Shown here: one piece after another, positions 25,444-33,931 of the stretch
How the letters are laid out: each line of letters opens with the position of its first letter
Position numbering within the stretch: the stretch's first letter is position 1
NCBI GenBank assembly: GCA_029865265.1
Contig: JAOUHG010000001.1
Span: 157,213 to 221,212, forward strand
Reading direction: 5' to 3'
DNA from: Candidatus Krumholzibacteriia bacterium
GTDB lineage: Bacteria > Krumholzibacteriota > Krumholzibacteriia > WVZY01 > JAKEHA01
DNA length: 64,000 nt
The notes under the pieces: generated by a model
Databases searched by the model: none
What the model was told of the DNA's origin: nothing
The model's input: only the letters and a program-made list of their open reading frames with translations
Program-made: the position numbers and the translations under genes

Positions 25444-28125
25444 CTACTTCCCGGATGTGAGCAGCGCGGGCCAGTTCAACACCACGGTCAGCCCGGTGCC
25501 GATGGATTGATTCTCACCGGTGAGGATGACGATGCGGCTTTCGTCCCGGGACACGTCGAAGCTGTCCACCCAGCGGTCCGAGTACACGCGGGACTCGGTT
25601 CCGATCTCGAGGGAGCTCTCGTTCAGCTTGACGGGGATCTTCCACAGGCGCCGCTCACGCACGAAGTAGAGGTGTTCGCCCGCCCAGCGCGGTGTGTTGG
25701 CGCCGTTGAGGGTGATCTGCCAGCGCCGACCGGCGCGCCCGAAGGGAATGGCGAAGATGTTCTCGCGCCCGCCTTCCGTCGACTCGTACGCCATCCAGCG
25801 CGCGTCGGGCGAGAAGGCGATGCGGTAGAGCCCCGCCCCGCCGCCCAGCGACGGCGGCATCGTGACGCCCTGCAACGGATCCGGCGCGCCATCCATCAGC
25901 GGTATCGCGCGCAGCTTCCCCTGGGCTGTCCGGCTTCCGAGTTCATGGCACATGAGATAGCGCCCGTCCGGCGTCCAGCCCGCGTTGAACAGGTCGGTTC
26001 CGCTGTCGAGCAGGCGTGTCTCGTTGGCGCTGCCGTCGATGGGTTTCAGGTAGGGCCCGAAGGTCGCCCCGCGCTGTGCGGTGAATGCGATCCGTCTGCC
26101 ATCCGGCGACCACAGCCCGCCGTTGTCGTGGCCCGGGTCGAAGGTCATGCGCGTCCTGGCCCCGCGCGCCAGATCGATCAACCACAGGTCGCCGGTTCCG
26201 CCGACCGAGTTGAAGATCCCCGTGAGAACCGTGGCGCCGTCGGGGGACAGTTGCACCGGAATGTCGAACTCCGCGCCCTCGCCGATCTCGCCCTGGGCCC
26301 GTCCCGCGCCATCCAGCAGCAGCAGGTGCCGCGTGCTGGCGTTGCTGCCGTGTCCGTACACCATGACGCCGCTGGGGGACACGTCGAAGACGCCGTGCGC
26401 CGCGCCGGAGAGCAGTTGCACGTCGTCCGCGAGCTTCACCGGATCGCCCGTGATCGTGAGGCTCTTGACGTCGAACGACTGGGCGATGAGCGCGCCTTCA
26501 CGCACGAAGAAGATGTATCCGTTCGCGTACATGGCGTCGGTTTCGGTGGCGAACAGGTCTTTCGACTCCTTGCCGTCGATGGAAGCCACGCGCAGTTCGT
26601 GGCCCCCCTGGTCGTTGGCGGAGAAGTGGCGCACCACGTAGAGAAAGTGCTCTTCGTCGGGCAGAAAGCGCGGGAAGCGGTGGGACGATTCGCTGCGGGT
26701 CGAATCCAACTGGGTAATCGCCACCGACTCCCCGCCGGCGGCGGACACGCGATGGATGGGCGAGGTGTAGCTGGGCGCAAACAGGATGGTGCCGTCGCTG
26801 CGCCAGGTTCCTCCCTTGCCCACCTCGGCGGTGCAGAGAACCACGGGCACGCCGCCGGTGACGTCCACGCGCTTGAGCTTGCCGCCCGCAAAGAAGCCGA
26901 TCTGCCGGCTGTCGGGCGACCAGAATGGATACCCGGCGTCGTCGGTGCCGGTGAAGGTTCGGATCTCGTCGCGGGCCAGGTCACGCACCCCGAGCAGGAC
27001 TCCCGACGGCGCGGAAACCGCGAAGGCCACCATGCGACCGTCCGGAGAGATGGCGGGCGGTCCCGGGTGCGAGCCGTACACACTCAGCGGCGCGTCCTGC
27101 GGCACATTGATGGCCGCGGTGATCGCACGCGACGCGCCTCCGCCCTCCGAGCGCAGCGCCGTCAGCAACCAGCCGGCGGCGCACAACACGAGCAGGACCG
27201 CGAGCATCCACGTGAGACGCGTGCGTCGTCCGGCTGGTGTGGCGGTCGCAACCGAAGCGTCTTCGGTTGTTTCGCCGCGGATGACCGCGTCGATGAGGAT
27301 GCGTGCCTCGCCGATGTCGCGCAGACGCTGTTTCGGGTCCTTGTTCAGACAGCGGCGCAGGAGCTTGACGATGGCGGACGGTGTGTCGGTGGGGAGCGCG
27401 CCCCATTCCGGCTCCGCCCGCAGAACCGCGGCCAGCGTGTCGCTCACCGTTTCGCCGCTGAAGGTCTGACGGCCGGTGAGCATCTCGAAGAGCACGCAGC
27501 CGAAGGCAAAGATGTCCGTGCGCCGGTCCACCCGCTTGCCGCGCGCCTGTTCCGGACTCATGTAGGCCGCGGTCCCCAGGATCACCCCGGCCACGGTGGG
27601 TGAGTTGCCGAGCACGGTGGGGGATTGGGAAAGCCCGGAGTTGGATGCGTCGCCCTCCACCGCCTTGGCGAGGCCGAAGTCCAGCACCTTCACGTTGCCG
27701 TCGGGCGTGAGGACGATGTTGGCGGGCTTGAGGTCGCGGTGGACGACGCCCTGCTCATGGGCGGCATCCAGCGCGTCGGCGATCTGGCGTGCAACCTGCA
27801 GTGCTTCTTCCAGCGGCATCGGCCCATTCGCCAGGCGCACGGACAGATCCTCGCCCTCCACCAGTTCCATCACCAGCACGCGATGGTTGCCGTCCTGTTC
27901 GATGCCATGAATGGTGGCGATGTTGGCATGGTTGAGCGAGGCGAGCAGGCGCGCCTCCCGCTCGAAGCGCATGAGGCGGTCCGGATCCCCGGCGAACACG
28001 TCGGGCAGCACCTTGAGCGCGACGTCGCGCTCCAGGCGCGAGTCACGCGCCCGGTACACCTCGCCCATGCCGCCCGCACCGATGCGGCCGGTGACCTTGT
28101 AATGGCTGATGGAACGTCCAATCAT
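25444..28125 (-). CDS. Membrane Ser/Thr protein kinase with extracytoplasmic beta-propeller sensor
   Basis: 893 residues. The N-terminal Hanks-type kinase (~8-275) is complete: GAGGMGEVYRA loop, VALKVL lysine, HRDLKPANIVL (~residue 128), LDFGLAKAVE and GTAAYMSPEQARG. After a linker, one transmembrane helix (~302-322, LTWMLAVLLVLCAAGWLLTA) precedes ~570 residues of WD40/PD40-like repeats (SPDGRMVAFAVS, WSPDSRQIGFFAG, LSPDGATVLTG). These form a TolB-like propeller outside the membrane. It probably senses a ligand and phosphorylates cytoplasmic proteins. It is divergent from an FHA-PP2C phosphatase gene, a natural antagonist. Confidence 0.93.
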   Translation of the reverse strand: MIGRSISHYKVTGRIGAGGMGEVYRARDSRLERDVALKVLPDVFAGDPDRLMRFEREARLLASLNHANIATIHGIEQDGNHRVLVMELVEGEDLSVRLANGPMPLEEALQVARQIADALDAAHEQGVVHRDLKPANIVLTPDGNVKVLDFGLAKAVEGDASNSGLSQSPTVLGNSPTVAGVILGTAAYMSPEQARGKRVDRRTDIFAFGCVLFEMLTGRQTFSGETVSDTLAAVLRAEPEWGALPTDTPSAIVKLLRRCLNKDPKQRLRDIGEARILIDAVIRGETTEDASVATATPAGRRTRLTWMLAVLLVLCAAGWLLTALRSEGGGASRAITAAINVPQDAPLSVYGSHPGPPAISPDGRMVAFAVSAPSGVLLGVRDLARDEIRTFTGTDDAGYPFWSPDSRQIGFFAGGKLKRVDVTGGVPVVLCTAEVGKGGTWRSDGTILFAPSYTSPIHRVSAAGGESVAITQLDSTRSESSHRFPRFLPDEEHFLYVVRHFSANDQGGHELRVASIDGKESKDLFATETDAMYANGYIFFVREGALIAQSFDVKSLTITGDPVKLADDVQLLSGAAHGVFDVSPSGVMVYGHGSNASTRHLLLLDGAGRAQGEIGEGAEFDIPVQLSPDGATVLTGIFNSVGGTGDLWLIDLARGARTRMTFDPGHDNGGLWSPDGRRIAFTAQRGATFGPYLKPIDGSANETRLLDSGTDLFNAGWTPDGRYLMCHELGSRTAQGKLRAIPLMDGAPDPLQGVTMPPSLGGGAGLYRIAFSPDARWMAYESTEGGRENIFAIPFGRAGRRWQITLNGANTPRWAGEHLYFVRERRLWKIPVKLNESSLEIGTESRVYSDRWVDSFDVSRDESRIVILTGENQSIGTGLTVVLNWPALLTSGK

Positions 28126-28149
28126 CGTGGATACAAAGGGAGTCGCGGG

Positions 28150-28169
28150 AGTATATCAGTATCTGATAT
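28150..28169. promoter_or_regulatory. Palindromic operator candidate overlapping the kinase -10 box
   Basis: ATATCAG-TAT-CTGATAT (28153-28169) is a perfect 7-bp inverted repeat in the 77-base divergent gap. It overlaps a minus-strand TATACT (28155-28150) that would serve the kinase gene and lies 34 bases before the phosphatase ATG. A bound dimer could control both genes. Confidence 0.55.
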
Positions 28170-28202
28170 GGTTGCTACGACTTTCTTGAATTCCGGAGGC
28201 AC

Positions 28203-29786
28203 ATGGTAAACGTAGAAATCGTTTGGGAAGGCGAGAACCACCGCTTTTCGCTGGAGGACGGCGACCACAGCGTGGGGCGTTCCAGCGAGAACGCCGTGCA
28301 GCTGCCCATGGCGCGCGTGAGCAAGAAGCACGCGGAAATTCGCATCCAGGGCCAGGACATTTCCGTGCGCGATCTCGGCAGCCGCAACGGAACCGAGATC
28401 AACGGCAAGCCCATCGGAGACGCGTGGGTGGAGGTCCAACCCGGGGCGCTGGTGAGTTTTGCGGGCGCGCTCATGCGGCGCGCCACCCCCGCGACAACGG
28501 CGTCCCACCGCCTGCTCGGTGACCACCAGGTGGCCACCAGCCTGCGCTACAACATCAGCCAGGGATACTCGGAAGCGGCCCAGCACCGCCTCATGGACCG
28601 AAGCCAGCAGCTGTTCGAACTGCTGGCCTCGAGTGACGATGTGATGGCCATCGAAACGGCGGCCTGCCGCCTTGTGGCCGAGAGCGTGCCGGCCGAACGC
28701 GTGGTGATGCTGGCCGACTCCGGCGAGGCCACCAGCGTGGAAGCACGCGCGCGCTGGACCAAGAGCGGCGACCCGGATGCGCCGCTGCAACTCAGCTCCA
28801 CCATCGTGGGCAGCGTGCTCACGGAGCGCGACTCGGTGCTGGTCGCCAACCCCCTGGAAGACCCTCGCTTCGGCGGCCAGCAGAGCATCATGGCGCTGAG
28901 CCTGCGCTCCGCCATGGCGGCGCCGTTGTTCGACAACCAGCGTGTGCGCGGCATCCTGTACGTGGATACCACCGACTCGCGCGTGCGCTACTCGCAGGCC
29001 GACCTCGAGGTTCTCACCGCCACCGCCAACGCGGTCGCGGTGAAGCTGCGCAACATTACGCTGGAAGAAGAAATCCACGCCGCCGCCAAGATCCAGCGCA
29101 CGATGATCCAGTCCAACGTGGAGGTTCCCGCGGGCTACGAGGTGGACGCGCATCAGGTGATGTGCCGCGCGGTGGGTGGAGACCTCTATTTCGTTGGCGC
29201 GCGTTCCAACGGGCGCGTGCTGGTGGCGCTGGGGGACGTGACCGGCAAGGGAATGCCGGCCGCGCTGGCCATGAGCGCCACCACGGTTTCGCTGGGGCTG
29301 CTGGCGGACATCGACAGCGACATGGAAACGCTCGCCGGGCGCCTGCACCGGCAGCTGTTCAAGAGTCTCGCGGAGGAACAGTTCGTCACCCTGTTCGTGG
29401 GTGAGCTGGACCCGGCCAGCGGCGTCATCCGCTACGTCAACGCCGGCCACGAACCGGTGCTCATGGTGCGCGCGGGCGGGGCCATCGACGTGCTGGATTC
29501 CACCACGCTTCCCATGGCCATGATCGAGGAGATCCCGCTGATCGCGTCGGAGGCGCAGCTGGCGCCCGGCGACCTCATGGTGGTCTTCAGCGACGGCATT
29601 CCCGAGGCCACCACCAACGGCGACCGCTTCCTGGGGCTCGACACCGTCAAGCAGGCCCTGACCGAGAAGCACAACGAGCCCCTCTCCGAGGTTCGCTCCA
29701 GCGTGGTGAAGCTGGTTGAATCCTTCCTGGCCGGGGGGCCGGCGTCCGATGACGTCACCCTGGTCATGCTGCGCCGCAAAAAGTGA
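28203..29786 (+). CDS. FHA-GAF-PP2C (SpoIIE/RsbU-type) protein phosphatase
   Basis: 527 residues; the ATG follows CCGGAGG. Residues 1-95 form an FHA phosphothreonine-binding domain (SVGRSSENAVQL, VSKKHAEIRI, LGSRNGTEINGKPI). Residues ~140-285 are a GAF domain (AAPLFDNQRVRGILYVDT). Residues ~300-527 are a SpoIIE-type phosphatase with GDVTGKGMPAALAMS, VFSDGIPEATTN and SDDVTLVML. The usual VGGDxYD metal motif reads VGGDLYFVG, so the second Asp is missing and metal binding may be altered. The FHA domain would dock it on phosphorylated targets of the divergent kinase (inference). It converges on the porin-like gene. Confidence 0.92.
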   Translation: MVNVEIVWEGENHRFSLEDGDHSVGRSSENAVQLPMARVSKKHAEIRIQGQDISVRDLGSRNGTEINGKPIGDAWVEVQPGALVSFAGALMRRATPATTASHRLLGDHQVATSLRYNISQGYSEAAQHRLMDRSQQLFELLASSDDVMAIETAACRLVAESVPAERVVMLADSGEATSVEARARWTKSGDPDAPLQLSSTIVGSVLTERDSVLVANPLEDPRFGGQQSIMALSLRSAMAAPLFDNQRVRGILYVDTTDSRVRYSQADLEVLTATANAVAVKLRNITLEEEIHAAAKIQRTMIQSNVEVPAGYEVDAHQVMCRAVGGDLYFVGARSNGRVLVALGDVTGKGMPAALAMSATTVSLGLLADIDSDMETLAGRLHRQLFKSLAEEQFVTLFVGELDPASGVIRYVNAGHEPVLMVRAGGAIDVLDSTTLPMAMIEEIPLIASEAQLAPGDLMVVFSDGIPEATTNGDRFLGLDTVKQALTEKHNEPLSEVRSSVVKLVESFLAGGPASDDVTLVMLRRKK

Positions 29787-29839
29787 CGGCGCCGCGCGGT
29801 TGCGCGACGCCGTACGGATCCGCCAAGAACCGGTCTTTC

Positions 29840-30310
29840 CTAGAACCAGAAGCGGGCGCCGATGGCGCCCTCCAGGTCGAAGTCCGTGTCCGGCGCGACG
29901 TCCAGGATGGGCACGATCTCGCCGAAGATATCGAATGGATAGTTGGCGAAGATGTATGCCAGCCCCACGGGAAAGCGGATGCCGAAGGTATCGTCGTAAT
30001 TATCGACGAGGATCATACGGGCGCCGACCCCGAAGAACAGCGGGAACGCGTCGCTGTTCTTGAGCTGGAACACGTCGAACTTGTGGAACAGGTAGTCGCC
30101 CTGCAGGTGGAACTCGTTGTTGCCCGAGAGCGACCAGGCGGCCCCGAACTCCAGGGCGTGTTCGTTGGCTAGCCAGAACTTGACGTCGATTCCGGTGGGT
30201 TCGCCCAGGATGAACCCCAGACCAAAGCTCTTGTCCTTGGCAAACGCCGGGGTTCCCGCCGCCGCCAGGGCGGTCACACAAAGTGCAGAAAATATGAGTT
30301 TACGAATCAT
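29840..30310 (-). CDS. Small outer-membrane beta-barrel protein
   Basis: 156 residues; the ATG at 30310 follows GGAGGAGC. The signal peptide MIRKLIFSALCVTALAAAGTPAFA is followed by ~130 residues of alternating hydrophobic/polar strands. These start GFILGEPTGIDVKFWL and end in a terminal Phe (GAIGARFWF), the usual C-terminal barrel signal. The size suits an eight-stranded OmpA/OmpW-like barrel. Function is unknown. It is divergent from the Zn-peptidase gene. Confidence 0.78.
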   Translation of the reverse strand: MIRKLIFSALCVTALAAAGTPAFAKDKSFGLGFILGEPTGIDVKFWLANEHALEFGAAWSLSGNNEFHLQGDYLFHKFDVFQLKNSDAFPLFFGVGARMILVDNYDDTFGIRFPVGLAYIFANYPFDIFGEIVPILDVAPDTDFDLEGAIGARFWF

Positions 30311-30346
30311 CTTGCTCCTCCGCTGGAACCTTCCCGCCCGCGGCGG

Positions 30347-30352
30347 TATATT
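30347..30352 (+). promoter_or_regulatory. Putative -10 box of the YugP-like peptidase gene
   Basis: TATATT at 30347-30352 with a poor -35 (TGGAAC, 17-base spacing). It predicts a ~110-base leader containing the alternative hairpins at 30364-30400. Confidence 0.4.
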
Positions 30353-30363
30353 GATGTCTGGTT

Positions 30364-30400
30364 GGGGGCCGGGCGCCCCCGACCGGTCATTGTCGGGGGC
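30364..30400 (+). promoter_or_regulatory. Mutually exclusive hairpins in the peptidase leader
   Basis: Segment B GCCCCC (30375-30380) can pair with A GGGGGC (30364-30369) or, as the longer GCCCCCGAC, with C GTCGGGGGC (30392-30400). Only one pairing can form at a time, the logic of an RNA switch. No T-tract follows C, so control of translation or of Rho is more likely than intrinsic termination. Confidence 0.4.
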
Positions 30401-30470
30401 ATGGTACGAACCCCGGCGGACACAGGCAAGGGTTGATTCACGTCCTAATTCACGGAGAGGAAGCTGAACC

Positions 30471-31184
30471 ATGTTTTTTGACCCCCTCTACTGGCTGGTG
30501 ATTGGCGCGGGCATGATCCTGAGTATCTGGGCCGCCATGAAGACCAAGGGCACGTTCCAGAAGTACAGCCAGTACACCACCCAGTCGCGCATGACGGGTG
30601 CGCAGGTGGCGCAGGCCATTCTGCGCGACGCCAATATCAATGACGTGAAGATAGAGCCCATCCACGGGAATCTCACCGACCACTACGACCCGCGTACCAA
30701 GACGTTGCGGCTGAGCGAGGGCGTGTACGGCAGCACCAGCATGTCGGCGGCCGGTGTGGCGGCACACGAGGTGGGTCACGCCATTCAACACGCGCAGAAT
30801 TACGGGCCGCTCAAGTTCCGTTCGGCGTGGGTGCCGGTGGCCAATCTGGGTGGCGGCATTTCCATTTTCGTGTTGATTGCGGCCGCGTTCCTCGGCGGCG
30901 CACAGTCGGTGCTGGGTGCCAAGGTGGCGCTGCTGGGCGTACTCCTCTTTGCCACCACCACGGTGTTCACGCTGGTGACACTTCCGGTGGAGTTCGACGC
31001 GTCGAAGCGCGCGCTGGCCACCCTGGGCCGCGGCGGCTACCTGACCCGGGAGGAGCTGTCGGGTGCGAAGAGCGTGCTGGACGCCGCCGCCATGACCTAC
31101 GTGGCCGCGTTCGTGACATCGGCGCTGACGCTGCTGTACTGGGCCATGCGCCTGGGACTGCTGGGTGGCCGGCGCAGCGACTAA
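30471..31184 (+). CDS. YugP-type membrane zinc metallopeptidase
   Basis: 237 residues; the ATG follows GGAGAGG. The N-terminal helix (LYWLVIGAGMILSIWAA) is followed by the soluble catalytic portion with zinc motif HEVGHAIQH and SEGVYGSTSMSAAGVAAHE. Two further helices (~120-165), the Glu of LPVEFDASKRAL and a C-terminal helix complete the Zn_peptidase_2 layout. It is membrane-embedded and probably a quality-control protease; substrates are unknown. Confidence 0.92.
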   Translation: MFFDPLYWLVIGAGMILSIWAAMKTKGTFQKYSQYTTQSRMTGAQVAQAILRDANINDVKIEPIHGNLTDHYDPRTKTLRLSEGVYGSTSMSAAGVAAHEVGHAIQHAQNYGPLKFRSAWVPVANLGGGISIFVLIAAAFLGGAQSVLGAKVALLGVLLFATTTVFTLVTLPVEFDASKRALATLGRGGYLTREELSGAKSVLDAAAMTYVAAFVTSALTLLYWAMRLGLLGGRRSD

Positions 31185-31190
31185 CGCCCG

Positions 31191-31889
31191 CTAAGCCGTC
31201 GTTCGATAGACGGCAAAGTCACACCCTCCGAAGCGATAGTCCTGTGCGGAGGCGAAGAGTTGCGACTCCTCCACCGCCGCGCGCCATACCGGACGGTGGT
31301 AGATGAGATGTAGCTCGCGCGGGTGTTCGCGGAGCGATGCATTCAGGTTATCGAGCACGCGCCGCAGGACGGCGCCGTCGAACGGGTTGAAGAGAAACAC
31401 CACCGTGTCATCCCGCTGAAAGGCGTAGTCTGCGGCGTCAATCGGCGCAACGGTGGCCTGGAAGCGCCGCCCCGTCCGCGCGCGCAGGACATCGAGGTTG
31501 CGCCGTGCAATCTCGCACAGCGACGCCGAGTAATCCACGCCCGTCACCCGCGCAAAGCCATACTCCACCGCCAGCATCAGCACGCGGCCCTTGCCGCAGC
31601 CCAGGTCCACGAATGTGCCAGCCGTGGGAATACCCGCGGCCTTCAGCGCCCGCCGCAGCGGGTGGGCGCGGGTGGGCTCGTAGCGGATCCCGTGTGCACG
31701 GGCGGGGAGAGACACGTCGGTGAGCGCGTCGTTCTCCACGACCCGTGCGGTTTCGGTTCCGAAACGCCTATCGAACGCGTGGTCCCGCAAACGGCTCAGG
31801 TTCCGGGTGAACCCGCTGACCACCGCGCGCAGCAGGGCCCCGGGTCCGTGGGTGCGGAAACTCTCGACGTTGCGACGAATGATCGACAT
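31191..31889 (-). CDS. Class I SAM-dependent methyltransferase
   Basis: 232 residues from the ATG at 31889. Motif I is GTFVDLGCGKGRVLMLAVEYG, the acidic ribose-binding residue follows in VTGVDYSASLCEIARRNL, and the post-motif is DDTVVFLFNPF with Asn-Pro-Phe (N/D-PPF-like). The last features resemble amine or peptide N-methyltransferases, but the substrate is not clear. N-terminal ~60 residues are basic. It converges on the peptidase gene with six bases between stops. Confidence 0.83.
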   Translation of the reverse strand: MSIIRRNVESFRTHGPGALLRAVVSGFTRNLSRLRDHAFDRRFGTETARVVENDALTDVSLPARAHGIRYEPTRAHPLRRALKAAGIPTAGTFVDLGCGKGRVLMLAVEYGFARVTGVDYSASLCEIARRNLDVLRARTGRRFQATVAPIDAADYAFQRDDTVVFLFNPFDGAVLRRVLDNLNASLREHPRELHLIYHRPVWRAAVEESQLFASAQDYRFGGCDFAVYRTTA

Positions 31890-32100
31890 TGTGCGTGGGC
31901 GTATGGCGGTGCGGGACCGGACCCCGGGGTTGACAATCGGCCCCGTGTGGCGCATGCTTCCTCATGTAGCGCCGCCCCTACTATACGCGGCAGCACCCCG
32001 CAGGGACAACGATCCCGAGGAGCCATTCCGACCCCTTCTGCTAACGCTTCCGGCCGCGTCGCCGGGCACATTTGCAAGACTTCAACCCCCGGGTGGTCCG

Positions 32101-33063
32101 GTGCGTCCACTGACCGACAGCAACCGCGCTCGTGCGCGCTACGAAGAGATCCTCGATCACTTCGCCGGGGCCTCCGTGTATCACACGCCGGCCTGGTTGC
32201 GGGTGTGGGAGGACCTGGGTGCGGACGTCGAGCACGTCTTCGTCGATGACGAGACCGTGGTGCCCTTCGTGTGCAAGGGCGCGGGGGCGTTGCGGCGCGC
32301 GTATTCGCTGCCGTTCGACACCTACGGCGGGCCGGTGACCGCGCGGTCCAACGGGCCGCTGTCCTTCGAAGGGATCATCGAACGGGTGGCGAGTCCGTCG
32401 GTGCGGTTGGCGGACTTTGGCGCCGCGGTGGCCTCATCCAACGGCGCGTTGCGGCCCATGGTGTCGCACATCGTCGACATGGCGGACGGCTACGAAGCCG
32501 CCTCGCGGCGCTACAGCGATGCCAACCGGCGCAACATCCGGCAGGCCCGCGAAAACGGCGTGCGCGTCGCGGCGATCTCGCAGCACGAGGTCACGCGCGA
32601 GTTCTACCGCCTGCACCGTCGCACCGTTGGGCGCTACGGAGCGCGCGCACTGCCGGTGGCCTTTTTCGAATCCGTGTTTGCGCGCCTCGTTCCCGCGGGT
32701 GCCGCCACCTTCTATCTCGCGTTTCACGAGGACCGGGTGGTGGCGGGAAACCTCGTATTGCGCTACCGCGACCGCTCCTACGACTGGATGTGGGCGTACG
32801 ACGACCGTTTCGCGTCCCTGCGTGCCACCAACCTCATGCTCGATCATGCCATTCGCGACGAGGCCACCCGCGGCTCGCGCGAACTCAATCTTGGTGCGAG
32901 TCCCAACGATCGCCTGGGCAGCGTGCGCTTCAAGCAGTCCTTCGGTGCGCAGCCCTTTGCCTACGCGGTCTACGCGCATACCGCACCTCTGATCGCCGCG
33001 GCGCGGCGGGTGCGCTTGGGGATGAACCGGATGGGCGCGCGCATCCGTTCCAGCTCCTTCTAG
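32101..33063 (+). CDS. GNAT-fold acyltransferase (FemAB-like, Acetyltransf_6)
   Basis: 320 residues from a GTG at 32101, which has GGGTGG a few bases upstream. Longer in-frame starts (31954, 31720) lack binding sites and would overlap promoter-like DNA (TTGACA at 31930). The core matches the FemAB/GNAT family used in cell-wall or exopolysaccharide assembly: SVYHTPAWLRVWEDLG, YSDANRRNIRQARENGV, YLAFHEDRVVAGNLVLRYRDRSYDWMWAY and LNLGASPNDRLGSVRFKQSFG. The acceptor is unknown. The start is uncertain; the family is secure. Confidence 0.82.
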   Translation: MRPLTDSNRARARYEEILDHFAGASVYHTPAWLRVWEDLGADVEHVFVDDETVVPFVCKGAGALRRAYSLPFDTYGGPVTARSNGPLSFEGIIERVASPSVRLADFGAAVASSNGALRPMVSHIVDMADGYEAASRRYSDANRRNIRQARENGVRVAAISQHEVTREFYRLHRRTVGRYGARALPVAFFESVFARLVPAGAATFYLAFHEDRVVAGNLVLRYRDRSYDWMWAYDDRFASLRATNLMLDHAIRDEATRGSRELNLGASPNDRLGSVRFKQSFGAQPFAYAVYAHTAPLIAAARRVRLGMNRMGARIRSSSF

Positions 33064-33069
33064 TCTCCG

Positions 33070-33885
33070 TCAGAAGAACAGGGGCAGCGAGTGGGTGGGG
33101 TAGTGGTGCTGCAGGATCGCCATCACCAGGAACAGGTCGACGATCAGGTGCACGATCAGCACGTACAGCAGTACGCGTGACTTTTCATACATCACGCCCT
33201 GGGTGAGCGCGAAGCCGTACACGATCCACATGCCGTGCCCGGTGAAGGCCATGTCGTAGAGCACCGAGGTGTACACCACGGCCTGCGCGGGGTTGGCGAT
33301 ACGTGCCGGGAAGACGCCGCGCAGAATCGCGTACACGGTGTTCACGAAGAACAGTTCGTCCCAGATGCCCACGCAGTTGATTCCGACCGCCAGGCGCTTG
33401 ACGGCTTCCACCTGGAAGACCTCCGGGAGCGGCCAGTGGGTGGGCAGCTCGGGATTCAGATAGAAGAAGTAGAGCTCGATGATGCCCCACGCGAGGGGAA
33501 TCGAGATCAGCGTGTAGATCAGATCCCGCCACGAGAACTGCACCGGCCACAGGCGCCAGCGAATCTCCCCCGGCGCCTTCCAGCGCATGAACAACGCGGG
33601 GCCCAGCACCACCGCCAGGAACACGGAGCCCAGGGTGAGGAAGTGGGATGTGCTTAGGTCGGTGTGAATGGGTGCGAACGCCAGCACGAGGACGCACGCC
33701 AGCAGCACCCCGAGGTTGCGGCGCACGCGCGGGTCGGGCTGCAGCGCCGTCAGCACGGCCGCGAGCACCCATACCGCGAGGCCGGCGGGGAAGTTCTCGA
33801 CGGGAATGAGCAGAACCGTCGCGGCGCAGAAGGCGATGAGCGGCGCGACGGCGGGGATGCGGCTGCGAATGGCGTGCGGCGTCAT
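33070..33885 (-). CDS. CPBP-like (CAAX/ABI) intramembrane protease homologue
   Basis: 271 residues with about eight hydrophobic helices. The C-terminal half has the CPBP arrangement: an acidic motif GIWDELFFVNT where EExxxR is usual, an aromatic-His segment MAFTGHGMWI, and a last helix VLIVHLIVDLFLV with the His-x3-Asp pair. The first Glu is Asp and the Arg is Asn, so proteolytic activity is uncertain. TATCTT eight bases before the ATG and no binding site suggest another short-leader or leaderless start. Confidence 0.72.
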   Translation of the reverse strand: MTPHAIRSRIPAVAPLIAFCAATVLLIPVENFPAGLAVWVLAAVLTALQPDPRVRRNLGVLLACVLVLAFAPIHTDLSTSHFLTLGSVFLAVVLGPALFMRWKAPGEIRWRLWPVQFSWRDLIYTLISIPLAWGIIELYFFYLNPELPTHWPLPEVFQVEAVKRLAVGINCVGIWDELFFVNTVYAILRGVFPARIANPAQAVVYTSVLYDMAFTGHGMWIVYGFALTQGVMYEKSRVLLYVLIVHLIVDLFLVMAILQHHYPTHSLPLFF

Positions 33886-33931
33886 GGGTGGCTAAGATAC
33901 CCACGCGGGCGCGGTGCGTCCAGCCGCACCG

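Noticed and set aside
29788-29811. 10-bp hairpin with one mismatch between the phosphatase and barrel genes as bidirectional terminator
   Set aside because: No T-tract on either side; could be chance in GC-rich DNA.
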